From Candidatus Altimarinota bacterium (GTDB lineage Bacteria; Patescibacteriota; Gracilibacteria; UBA4473), in the NCBI GenBank assembly GCA_020629095.1, contig JAHDDZ010000011.1:1-18406 (forward strand): a stretch of DNA of 18,406 bases, written 5' to 3'. The notes under the pieces are model-generated. The model was not told the DNA's origin. It saw only the letters and a list, made by a program, of their open reading frames with translations, and did not search any database. The translations under genes and the position numbers were made by a program. Shown here one piece after another: positions 8,269 through 13,437 of this stretch. Numbering within the stretch: the first letter of the stretch is position 1; the number at the start of each line of letters is the position of its first letter.

Positions 8269-8523
8269 CTAGCTGCTGACGGCGCCCTGCTGCGTTCCCA
8301 CGTCTTCATATCTCACAGAGGCAAAGAGCCCCATGTGTCGTGCGCGCTTGATGGCACGAGCGAGTTGCTTTTGCATTTTCAGGCTGACACCTGTGTGGTA
8401 CCGGCTCTGGATGCTGCGGTAGTAGGTAACGTATTGGCTCAACAGGTGACTGTCTTTATAGTCAATATACGTGATGCCCTGCAGTTTAAACGGGCAAATA
8501 AATTTCTTAGGTCTTGGAGGCAT
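8269..8523 (-). CDS. rpsR: Small ribosomal subunit protein bS18
   Basis: Protein of the 30S platform that pairs with bS6 on 16S rRNA. Length 84 aa is normal. The signature is readable: ICPFK near residue 9, IDYKDSHLL (about 20-28), HTGVSLKMQKQLARAIKRAR (about 43-62). The usual GKILPRR-type segment is changed to SIQSRY. One Cys remains near the N-terminus, so a zinc site is unlikely. It starts 19 nt after the rpsF stop with an A/C-rich leader (ACACACA) and no Shine-Dalgarno-like sequence. There is no ssb gene between rpsF and rpsR, unlike the common order. Stop TAG, followed by the shared terminator. Confidence 0.95.
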   Translation of the reverse strand: MPPRPKKFICPFKLQGITYIDYKDSHLLSQYVTYYRSIQSRYHTGVSLKMQKQLARAIKRARHMGLFASVRYEDVGTQQGAVSS

Positions 8524-8542
8524 AATTGTGTGTGTTTAGGAA

Positions 8543-9019
8543 TTAGAGAGAAACAGATGAGCTGTCGAGCACTGCATCTAGCTTCTTGTCCACTGCGTCT
8601 TTTTTTGGTGCAGCTGGTGCTGCTGGAGCGGCTACTTTTACGCCCTCATCGATTTCCGCAATATCTGCTTCTTGGGCTTGTTTTACCCAGTTTTTTTGCA
8701 TATCAGCATAGCTTATTGGCGCTGGTGCTTTTTTGTCCACTTTGCTTATCATAAATCGCACCATGCCTTTTGTAATGTTCCAGTCTTTTGTGAGCTGTTT
8801 TGGCACGTCGGCCTCAGCGTCAAACTGGCATACAAAATAGTATCCCCACTTCATCCCCTTGATTTTATAGGCGAAACCGCGTTCACCCCAAAAGTCCTCA
8901 AACGTGACTTTTCCGCCCAGGCCGTTAATTTTTTTCACAACTTGTTCTTTTGTGAATGCGAGTGCTTCTGCACTGGCGCGGTCATTTTGTACGATGACCA
9001 TAACTTCATATTTTTGCAT
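8543..9019 (-). CDS. rpsF: Small ribosomal subunit protein bS6, long C-terminal tail
   Basis: 30S platform protein, partner of bS18. It has 158 aa against roughly 95-135 in most bacteria. The conserved fold covers about residues 1-98 (MQKYEVMVIV, WGERGFAYKIKGMKWGYYF, MVRFMISK). The extra roughly 60 residues include ISYADMQKNWVKQ, an acidic stretch, an Ala/Pro-rich segment with Lys (about 130-140) and a Ser-rich end, and look flexible. First gene of rpsF-rpsR. The mRNA leader is about 75 nt if the promoter at 9102-9129 is used, with an A/C-rich stretch (CCACACAGCAAC) before the ATG and no Shine-Dalgarno-like sequence. Stop TAA. Confidence 0.95.
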   Translation of the reverse strand: MQKYEVMVIVQNDRASAEALAFTKEQVVKKINGLGGKVTFEDFWGERGFAYKIKGMKWGYYFVCQFDAEADVPKQLTKDWNITKGMVRFMISKVDKKAPAPISYADMQKNWVKQAQEADIAEIDEGVKVAAPAAPAAPKKDAVDKKLDAVLDSSSVSL

Positions 9020-9095
9020 GTTGCTGTGTGGTTAGTAATTTGCTCTAAGAGCGTCGTAAAAGCTGGGGCGTTTTTCAGCCGCAGCACAGTAATGC
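9020..9095 (-). promoter_or_regulatory. rpsF-rpsR mRNA leader with possible hairpins
   Basis: About 76 nt of leader are expected from the TTGACA/TACAAT promoter. It holds GCTC-TTA-GAGC (9052-9042), and GCTG can pair with CAGC around an A-rich loop further upstream. Many bacteria regulate rpsF operons by bS6:bS18 binding to a leader structure with an unpaired CCG; I see no CCG here on the transcript strand, so such regulation is only a possibility. Confidence 0.3.
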
Positions 9096-9115
9096 CGTGT
9101 GATTGTAGGCGGCTG
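9076..9115. repeat. Inverted repeat spanning the rpsF promoter core
   Basis: CAGCCGC (9076-9082) and GCGGCTG (9109-9115) are exact 7 bp inverted copies. They enclose the rpsF -10 and its start site; the right arm lies in the spacer between -35 and -10. This could be an operator. The left arm lies within the rpsF transcript but the right arm does not, so it is not an mRNA hairpin for rpsF. On the plus strand it is followed by TTTT and would resemble a weak terminator, but no upstream plus-strand gene is close. Confidence 0.35.
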
Positions 9116-9129
9116 TTTTGGCTTGTCAA
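9102..9129 (-). promoter_or_regulatory. Promoter of rpsF-rpsR
   Basis: Minus-strand -35 TTGACA (9129-9124), 16 bp spacer, -10 TACAAT (9107-9102). The start is predicted near 9095. The -35 overlaps the truB -35 on the other strand by five bases. Confidence 0.75.
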
Positions 9130-9151
9130 ATGAAAGGAATGGACGTAGAAT
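9123..9151 (+). promoter_or_regulatory. Leaderless promoter of truB
   Basis: -35 TTGTCA (9123-9128), 17 bp spacer, -10 TAGAAT (9146-9151). Eight bases separate the -10 from the ATG at 9160, so the mRNA starts at or within a base or two of the AUG. This decides the truB start among several in-frame candidates. Confidence 0.7.
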
Positions 9152-9159
9152 GCGCCCCG

Positions 9160-10011
9160 ATGCAAAAGCCATGCGGGTTTTATATGATCGATAAGCCAAC
9201 AGACTGGACAAGTTTTGATGTGTGTGCGCGCGTGCGCAAGCACCTCGACATGAAGAAAGTCGGCCACACAGGCACGCTCGACCCGTTTGCCACAGGGCTG
9301 CTGGTGGTGGCGGTGGGCAAGGCCACCAAGCTGATTCCCTACATTAACAAAGCGCAAAAGGAGTACGAAGCGACTTTCTTCTTTGGGGCGAAGACTGCCA
9401 CGCTCGACCCAGAAAGTGCCCCAGAACCGCAAGCAGATGCGCCTGTTCCAACTTTAGAGCAAATTGAGAATGTGCTGCCGCACTTTCAAGGAGTCTTTCA
9501 GCAAGTGCCGCCGCAGTTCAGCGCAATTAAAATCAAGGGCCAGCGGGCCTATAAACTAGCGCGTAGAGGGGAAAAAGCCGACCTGCCACCGCGACCTGTG
9601 GTAGTCGAAAAATTGCAAATTATAGAATATAAGTATCCAGAACTGCGGGTGCGCGTGCGGGCTCATGCGGGTTTTTATGTGCGGTCGTTGGCACGTGATG
9701 TGGCCGAAAAATTGGGCACGGTGGGCTATTGCACCCAGTTGCGGCGCACGGCGGTGGGCGAGTTGTGCGTCGAGGATGCCGAGCCGCTGGACTGCCTGAC
9801 GACGCCAGTTGATCCAAGATATATTGTAAATGAGTTGCCCCACCGCGAAATTGTTACCGATCGATTGCGCGACTTTTGGGAGGGGCGGGCGTTTCCATAT
9901 GACGGAATCGACGGCGAAAAGTACTTGGTGATTCATAATGGGAAAACCGTTGGAGTGGGGGAGGTGACCTGCGGCAAGTTGCAGCCGCGGGTTTCGTTTA
10001 CACCGGCATAA
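9160..10011 (+). CDS. truB: tRNA pseudouridine(55) synthase TruB
   Basis: Makes pseudouridine 55 in the T-loop of tRNAs. The TruB catalytic core is clear: GFYMIDKPTDWTSFDV near the N-terminus, then KKVGHTGTLDPFATGLL, with catalytic Asp41 in GTLDP. Further motifs are QVPPQFSAIKIKGQRAYKLAR and GFYVRSLARDVAEKLG (RSL-type active-site region). The C-terminal part is a short PUA-like segment (about 215-283). Upstream in-frame TTG 9118, ATG 9130 and ATG 9139 would add unconserved residues and lie upstream of the predicted start of transcription, so ATG 9160 (283 aa) is preferred. It is monocistronic, divergent from rpsF, and ends before a plus-strand terminator. Stop TAA. Confidence 0.96.
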   Translation: MQKPCGFYMIDKPTDWTSFDVCARVRKHLDMKKVGHTGTLDPFATGLLVVAVGKATKLIPYINKAQKEYEATFFFGAKTATLDPESAPEPQADAPVPTLEQIENVLPHFQGVFQQVPPQFSAIKIKGQRAYKLARRGEKADLPPRPVVVEKLQIIEYKYPELRVRVRAHAGFYVRSLARDVAEKLGTVGYCTQLRRTAVGELCVEDAEPLDCLTTPVDPRYIVNELPHREIVTDRLRDFWEGRAFPYDGIDGEKYLVIHNGKTVGVGEVTCGKLQPRVSFTPA

Positions 10012-10197
10012 AACTAGTCGACAGGTTGTTTTGTGGTCGCTAGAGCTCATGTGTGCTCAAGGTGCTGAAAAGCTCTGCGAGCCATTCATTATAAAACTTC
10101 TGGTAGTTACTGAGTCTTGTCTCGTCTACAGATGATGTCTCTAGACATGATAAGATTCACAATAATTGGACCAGAGGTCAGAGGCTCAGCGATCACA
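10012..10197. other. Intergenic region truB-ylxR without a recognised gene
   Basis: This 186 nt region separates converging truB and ylxR. It contains short inverted repeats (AGAGCT/AGCTCT around 10041-10076; ATGTCT/AGACAT around 10135-10148; GACC/GGTC around 10169-10179) and a minus-strand TATAAT at 10093-10088 without a convincing -35. No tRNA or convincing ORF is seen. It may be the truB 3' untranslated region or hold a small RNA ending at the plus-strand terminator. Confidence 0.4.
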
Positions 10198-10214
10198 TCA
10201 AAGAGCCTCTTTTT
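10180..10214 (+). terminator. Intrinsic terminator downstream of truB, overlapping the ylxR 3' end
   Basis: AGAGGCTC (10180-10187) pairs with GAGCCTCT (10203-10210), an 8 bp stem with a 15 nt loop, running into T5 (10210-10214). It works only in the plus direction; the minus side has no T-run. The ylxR stop codon lies in the loop and its last codons in the right arm. It is about 170 nt after the truB stop. Confidence 0.6.
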
Positions 10215-10446
10215 CTATTTCATTGACGGCTTCCAATACGCCTTTGACCTGTTTTTCTCGCAGCACGTGTTGCAGCTTTTTTGTCAGTTTTGGTAGACTT
10301 TTAATAGCACTGGGCAGCACGTAGGCACCGCGCCCAGGCAGCTTTTTTGCACTGTCAAAAGCAAGTTTTCCGTTTTGCACGGTCATACGTAAAAGAGCCG
10401 ATTGCTCGGCTCTTTGTTTGGTTACCACGCAAGTGCGAGTTGGCAT
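10198..10446 (-). CDS. ylxR: YlxR/RnpM family RNA-binding protein (DUF448)
   Basis: Small basic protein of 82 aa with the family features: RTCVVTKQR at the N-terminus and the GRGAYV motif near residue 38. In Bacillus subtilis the homologue binds RNase P RNA and modulates it. It normally lies between nusA and infB; here it follows rpsA. Its ATG overlaps the rpsA stop by one base (TAATG), so translation is probably coupled. It is the only complete gene in the window ending in TGA; reading through that TGA would add only 19 residues before a TAG. The end overlaps the terminator serving truB on the opposite strand. Confidence 0.9.
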   Translation of the reverse strand: MPTRTCVVTKQRAEQSALLRMTVQNGKLAFDSAKKLPGRGAYVLPSAIKSLPKLTKKLQHVLREKQVKGVLEAVNEIEKEAL

Positions 10447-11516
10447 TAGCCAATCAGCTTGAAGTCGAGTCTGTGAGCGGCCTCATTGATAGCTAAAACT
10501 TCCACTTGCACCAGAATTCCTTCTCGAATGTTTGCCTTAGTTGGAAGTTCTGTGTGCACCTCGACAGGAAACTGGTCAAGGGAAATGAGTCCGTCAATGC
10601 CGCGTTTGATTTCCACCACAACGCCTTGGCTGTTCCATTTTACTACTTTTGCTTCGTGCATGCTGCCCACTTCATATGCTTTCACGTTTTCTTTCCAGGG
10701 GTCTTCTTGCAGTTGTTTTATGCTAAAACTTAGTTTTGTTCCTTCGATGCCGATGATCAGCACCTCCACCTCATCACCCAACTGATAGTGCTTGTCTGGG
10801 CTGCCGATGTGGCTCCATGAAAGCTCGCTCAAGTGCACCAGCCCTTCGATGCCCCCGAAGGTGACAAAGATACCAAATTTTACTACACCGCTCACGTGTC
10901 CTTTGACCACGTCTCCGATGTTAATTTTCTCCATTGTTTCTTTCGCTTGCTCGGCGTGGGCAGCTTTTTCACTGATGATCACCTTGCCACGCTCTCGGTC
11001 TACGTTGATAACTCGCACGTGGAACTCTTTTCCAACGTGTTCTTGCAGCTTCGCAAGGATCGCCGCAGCGTCTGCGTTGTTGACCCGCGGATAGTTATTT
11101 GGTGTCAGTTGGCTTACCGGAAGGAATGACCGCAGTCCTTTATATTTTGCCATCAGCCCCCCTTTATTCGCCTCATCAATTTTCACTTTTACGGTTCGTT
11201 CTTCTTCTTGGATCTCAGCCAGCTCTGCCCAGATCATGTCTTGGCTTGCTCGGCGAAGGCTCATTACGACCAGCCCGTGGTCGTTTTCTGCTTCGATGAT
11301 TGCCGCCTCCAGCTGCATTCCTGCATCATAATCATCCGCGCCATCACCAAAAGCACTCGCTTCTTTTTTGGTAATAATACCCGTAATTCCACCCGGAAGT
11401 TCGAGTAAAACGCGGCTTGGATTTGCATCTACAACCGTCCCAATGACTTTGTCTCCTGCCCGATATTTCTCTACTCCAGCACCTTTTTCCGCTAACAATT
11501 TTTCAAATGTTGCCAT
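10446..11516 (-). CDS. rpsA: Ribosomal protein bS1 with four S1 domains
   Basis: mRNA-binding 30S protein that helps load mRNAs lacking strong Shine-Dalgarno sites. It has 356 aa, so it is the short, four-domain type, not the six-domain proteobacterial protein. S1 repeats lie at about 18-91, 104-187, 197-265 and 280-355; the third is the best conserved (GDVVKGHVSGVVKFGIFVTFGGIEGLVHLSELSW). Its presence in a region without Shine-Dalgarno sites is notable. The ATG has an A/C-rich leader (CACACAAAACACA) of about 14 nt. ylxR follows with a TAATG overlap. Stop TAA. A four-domain S1-repeat protein of another kind is possible, but the ribosomal assignment is likely. Confidence 0.92.
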   Translation of the reverse strand: MATFEKLLAEKGAGVEKYRAGDKVIGTVVDANPSRVLLELPGGITGIITKKEASAFGDGADDYDAGMQLEAAIIEAENDHGLVVMSLRRASQDMIWAELAEIQEEERTVKVKIDEANKGGLMAKYKGLRSFLPVSQLTPNNYPRVNNADAAAILAKLQEHVGKEFHVRVINVDRERGKVIISEKAAHAEQAKETMEKINIGDVVKGHVSGVVKFGIFVTFGGIEGLVHLSELSWSHIGSPDKHYQLGDEVEVLIIGIEGTKLSFSIKQLQEDPWKENVKAYEVGSMHEAKVVKWNSQGVVVEIKRGIDGLISLDQFPVEVHTELPTKANIREGILVQVEVLAINEAAHRLDFKLIG

Positions 11517-11536
11517 GTGTTTTGTGTGCGCAATTC

Positions 11537-11566
11537 ATAATAATTTTTACAGCTCTCGAATGCCAA
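11537..11566 (-). promoter_or_regulatory. Promoter of rpsA-ylxR
   Basis: Minus-strand -35 TTGGCA (11566-11561), 18 bp spacer, -10 TATTAT (11542-11537). The -10 ends 20 nt before the ATG, predicting a leader of about 14 nt made mostly of A and C, with no Shine-Dalgarno-like sequence. Confidence 0.6.
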
Positions 11567-11616
11567 TCTCCATTGCGCAAGGAGGTCGTTTCAAAAAGCA
11601 AAAAGACAGTACGCAC

Positions 11617-11645
11617 TTGCCGCAAAAAGTCAAGTTGCTTATACT
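11617..11645 (+). promoter_or_regulatory. Leaderless promoter of the Sua5/YrdC gene
   Basis: -35 TTGCCG (11617-11622), 17 bp spacer, -10 TATACT (11640-11645), which ends 6 nt before the ATG at 11652. Confidence 0.65.
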
Positions 11646-11651
11646 TCTTTT

Positions 11652-12167
11652 ATGAATTGGTTCGCGACAGGCACCATTACAGCATATCCAACCGACACGT
11701 CTTTTGGCTTAGCGGTACGGTCTGACGACGCTGAGGGACTAGCCGCGCTTTATGCCCTAAAGGGGCGCCCAACAGGCCAGCCGGTTAGTTTGATGGTGCG
11801 TGATTTCAATATACTCAAAAAGTATGCGTATGTGCCAAAAATCTTGTCTGAGAGCTGGTTTGTGGAAACACCGCGCACGGCAATTTTACGCCCAAAAGAC
11901 ACGCTGCCAACCAGTTTTGCGTGGCCAGCGGGGGCGGTTGGTTTCCGTGTTTGCCTTCTGTCAGAGCTGCGAAAGCACCTGCCAGATGTGCCAATTACCA
12001 CTACTAGTGCCAACAAAAGTGGTCAGTCGCCGTGCTTTACGGTGGCTGAAGTTGAACAAATTTTCGGTGATAAAATATCAATTTGCACCTTAAAAATGAT
12101 TATTCCAAAAGCACCTCCGAGCCAGATTTGGGATTTCACCAAGCCGGTTCCAGAGCGTATTCGCTAG
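11652..12167 (+). CDS. tsaC: Sua5/YciO/YrdC family protein, probable threonylcarbamoyl-AMP synthase
   Basis: Probably makes threonylcarbamoyl-AMP from threonine, bicarbonate and ATP for the t6A37 modification of ANN-decoding tRNAs. At 171 aa it is the short TsaC type without the Sua5 C-terminal domain. The K-x-R signature is in LYALKGRP (K37, R39), TAYPTDTSFGLAV matches the N-terminal motif, and TTSANKSG (117-124) matches the nucleotide-binding SANxSG motif. It is monocistronic from a leaderless promoter. It converges on folP and the two stop codons overlap by 4 bp on a CTAG. The YciO subgroup, of unknown function, is less likely but possible. Stop TAG. Confidence 0.87.
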   Translation: MNWFATGTITAYPTDTSFGLAVRSDDAEGLAALYALKGRPTGQPVSLMVRDFNILKKYAYVPKILSESWFVETPRTAILRPKDTLPTSFAWPAGAVGFRVCLLSELRKHLPDVPITTTSANKSGQSPCFTVAEVEQIFGDKISICTLKMIIPKAPPSQIWDFTKPVPERIR

Positions 12168-12910
12168 GATTTTAGTAGCTTAGCATACCATACTGGGTCG
12201 TGCACTCGCAGCCACGCAGTTTCAGCACGGACTGCCACTTGTGCCGCTTCTACATTGGGTTCTTTTGTTTTTCGGTCATCGCCCAAAAACCGTTTTTTGC
12301 TGTGCCCAATCAGCACAATTTTGTCTGGCAGCGTCGCAGCAAAAGTGAGCAATTCTCGGTTCAGGCGCATGGTTTTGCCAAACCCAATGCCCGGGTCGAG
12401 AATGATATTGTCGGGCAAAACGCCTGCAGCAACTAGGTCGCGTTCGCGCACAATCAGGTCATCGACGACTTGGTGTATGCTGTCAATTTGCTGTTCGTGC
12501 ACCTCGTTTATCGTTTTTCCAGGAAAGTGATTAACGATGACTTGTGCGCTGTATTTCGCCACAATTTCCCTCATAACTGGGTTTTTGGCTCCACTTACGT
12601 CATTGATTATTGTTCCGCCAATTTCTAAAAATTGGGCTGCGGTGGATGGGTTTCGGGTGTCAAGGCTGACACGCCCCGCAAACTGAGAAATCAGCTGTGG
12701 TAGAACGTTTTTGAGCCTGCCCCATTCTTCATCTGGAGTCACCGGAGTCGCGCCTGGACGGGTGCTTTCGGCACCGATGTCAACCCAAGTTGCACCCTCT
12801 GACATGAGTTTTCGTGCGTGGGTGAGCGCCTTCTCAGCATCAAAAAACTGCCCCCCGTCGCTGAAGCTGTCGGGGGTCACATTCACAATGCCAAGTAGTT
12901 TTGGGTTCAT
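12164..12910 (-). CDS. folP: Dihydropteroate synthase
   Basis: Joins p-aminobenzoate to dihydropterin pyrophosphate in folate synthesis. TIM-barrel motifs are present in order: GIVNVTPDSFSDGG (7-20), DIGAESTRPGA, SLDT, INDVSG, LDPGIGFGKT, IGHSKKRFLG (the pterin/pABA Ser-Arg-Lys loop, here Ser-Lys-Lys) and RVHD near the end. Chosen start 12910 (248 aa) places GIVNVTP as usual and lies 6 nt after a -10, so the mRNA is probably leaderless; the in-frame ATG at 12976 would add 22 residues and lies upstream of the promoter. The usual MHxxG after the INDVSG strand reads VNHFPG. No other folate gene is in the window. It shares its -35 with the divergent VOC gene. Stop TAG. Confidence 0.95.
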   Translation of the reverse strand: MNPKLLGIVNVTPDSFSDGGQFFDAEKALTHARKLMSEGATWVDIGAESTRPGATPVTPDEEWGRLKNVLPQLISQFAGRVSLDTRNPSTAAQFLEIGGTIINDVSGAKNPVMREIVAKYSAQVIVNHFPGKTINEVHEQQIDSIHQVVDDLIVRERDLVAAGVLPDNIILDPGIGFGKTMRLNRELLTFAATLPDKIVLIGHSKKRFLGDDRKTKEPNVEAAQVAVRAETAWLRVHDPVWYAKLLKS

Positions 12911-12916
12911 GGTGCT

Positions 12917-12945
12917 ATGGTACGCCACTTGCGGCTTGCTTGCAA
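12917..12945 (-). promoter_or_regulatory. Leaderless promoter of folP
   Basis: Minus-strand -35 TTGCAA (12945-12940), 17 bp spacer, -10 TACCAT (12922-12917), then 6 nt to the ATG. The -35 is the same palindromic hexamer used on the plus strand by the VOC gene. Confidence 0.6.
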
Positions 12946-12968
12946 GTTGCGGTCTTGGGGCATATAAT
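12940..12968 (+). promoter_or_regulatory. Promoter of the VOC-family gene
   Basis: -35 TTGCAA (12940-12945), 17 bp spacer, consensus -10 TATAAT (12963-12968). The start should be near 12975, giving an 18 nt A/C-rich leader before ATG 12993. Confidence 0.7.
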
Positions 12969-12992
12969 GAACACACAATAACCCAATTTCAC

Positions 12993-13388
12993 ATGGCAGA
13001 ACGAATGAAAAACCCAATTGGCTGGATCGATATTCCGGCACTAGACCTCGACCGAGCAGAGGCGTTTTATACGGCATATTTTGGTTTTGCGTTTGACCGT
13101 AAGCCAACCAGTGAAAGCGGGTATACGATGAGCTGGTTCCCGATGGACATGAAGTCATATGGCAGTGGTGCCACGCTGATGCACGGAGAATCATATGTGC
13201 CGTCAAAAACGGGTATGCTGATGTATTTTGAGGCGCCAGAAGAATCAATTGCAGTATCACTGGAAAAGGCAAAAGAGCAGAATGTGACGGTTATAATGGG
13301 CAGTACGTCAATCGGGGAACATGGCTTTATGGCGATTTTAGAGGACAGTGAGGGGAATGCAATTGCGATTCATAGCATGAAAGAATAA
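12993..13388 (+). CDS. VOC (glyoxalase/bleomycin-resistance) superfamily protein
   Basis: A 131 aa single-domain protein made of two beta-alpha-beta-beta-beta modules. Module 1 begins GWIDIPALDLDRAEAFYTAYFGFAF, the typical VOC opening; module 2 contains LMYFEAPEESIAVSLEKAKEQN and ends in FMAILEDSEGNAIAIHS, a typical C-terminal VOC strand. In this type the metal ligands, if any, are in the paired halves; the first-strand His of glyoxalase I is not obvious (DIPALDL), so the substrate cannot be named. The start at 12993 is set by the promoter just upstream; the frame stays open further upstream only because it runs antisense through folP. gyrB follows 49 nt later from its own promoter. Stop TAA. 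Confidence 0.88.
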   Translation: MAERMKNPIGWIDIPALDLDRAEAFYTAYFGFAFDRKPTSESGYTMSWFPMDMKSYGSGATLMHGESYVPSKTGMLMYFEAPEESIAVSLEKAKEQNVTVIMGSTSIGEHGFMAILEDSEGNAIAIHSMKE

Positions 13389-13401
13389 CCACAAAAACGA
13401 C

Positions 13402-13430
13402 TTTACGAACCGGTTGTTGCTGCCTATACT
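13402..13430 (+). promoter_or_regulatory. Leaderless promoter of gyrB
   Basis: -35 TTTACG (13402-13407), 17 bp spacer, -10 TATACT (13425-13430). Seven bases separate the -10 from the ATG at 13438, so the transcript should start at or one base before the AUG. Confidence 0.65.
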
Positions 13431-13437
13431 ACGCCTG

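Noticed and set aside
9032..9060. Second rpsF promoter TTTACG-N17-TACTAA on the minus strand
   Set aside because: The -10 is poor and a near-consensus promoter (TTGACA/TACAAT) lies just upstream; kept only as a possible secondary start.
9118..9159. Upstream truB starts (TTG 9118, ATG 9130, ATG 9139)
   Set aside because: They fall inside the promoter TTGTCA-N17-TAGAAT, and TruB similarity begins only after residue 160-region ATG (9160).
10088..10093. Minus-strand TATAAT between ylxR and truB as a promoter
   Set aside because: No acceptable -35 at 16-18 bp and only a 12-codon open frame follows.
12911..12976. Longer folP start at 12976
   Set aside because: The extra residues are not DHPS-like and the codons lie upstream of the -10 placed 6 nt before ATG 12910.
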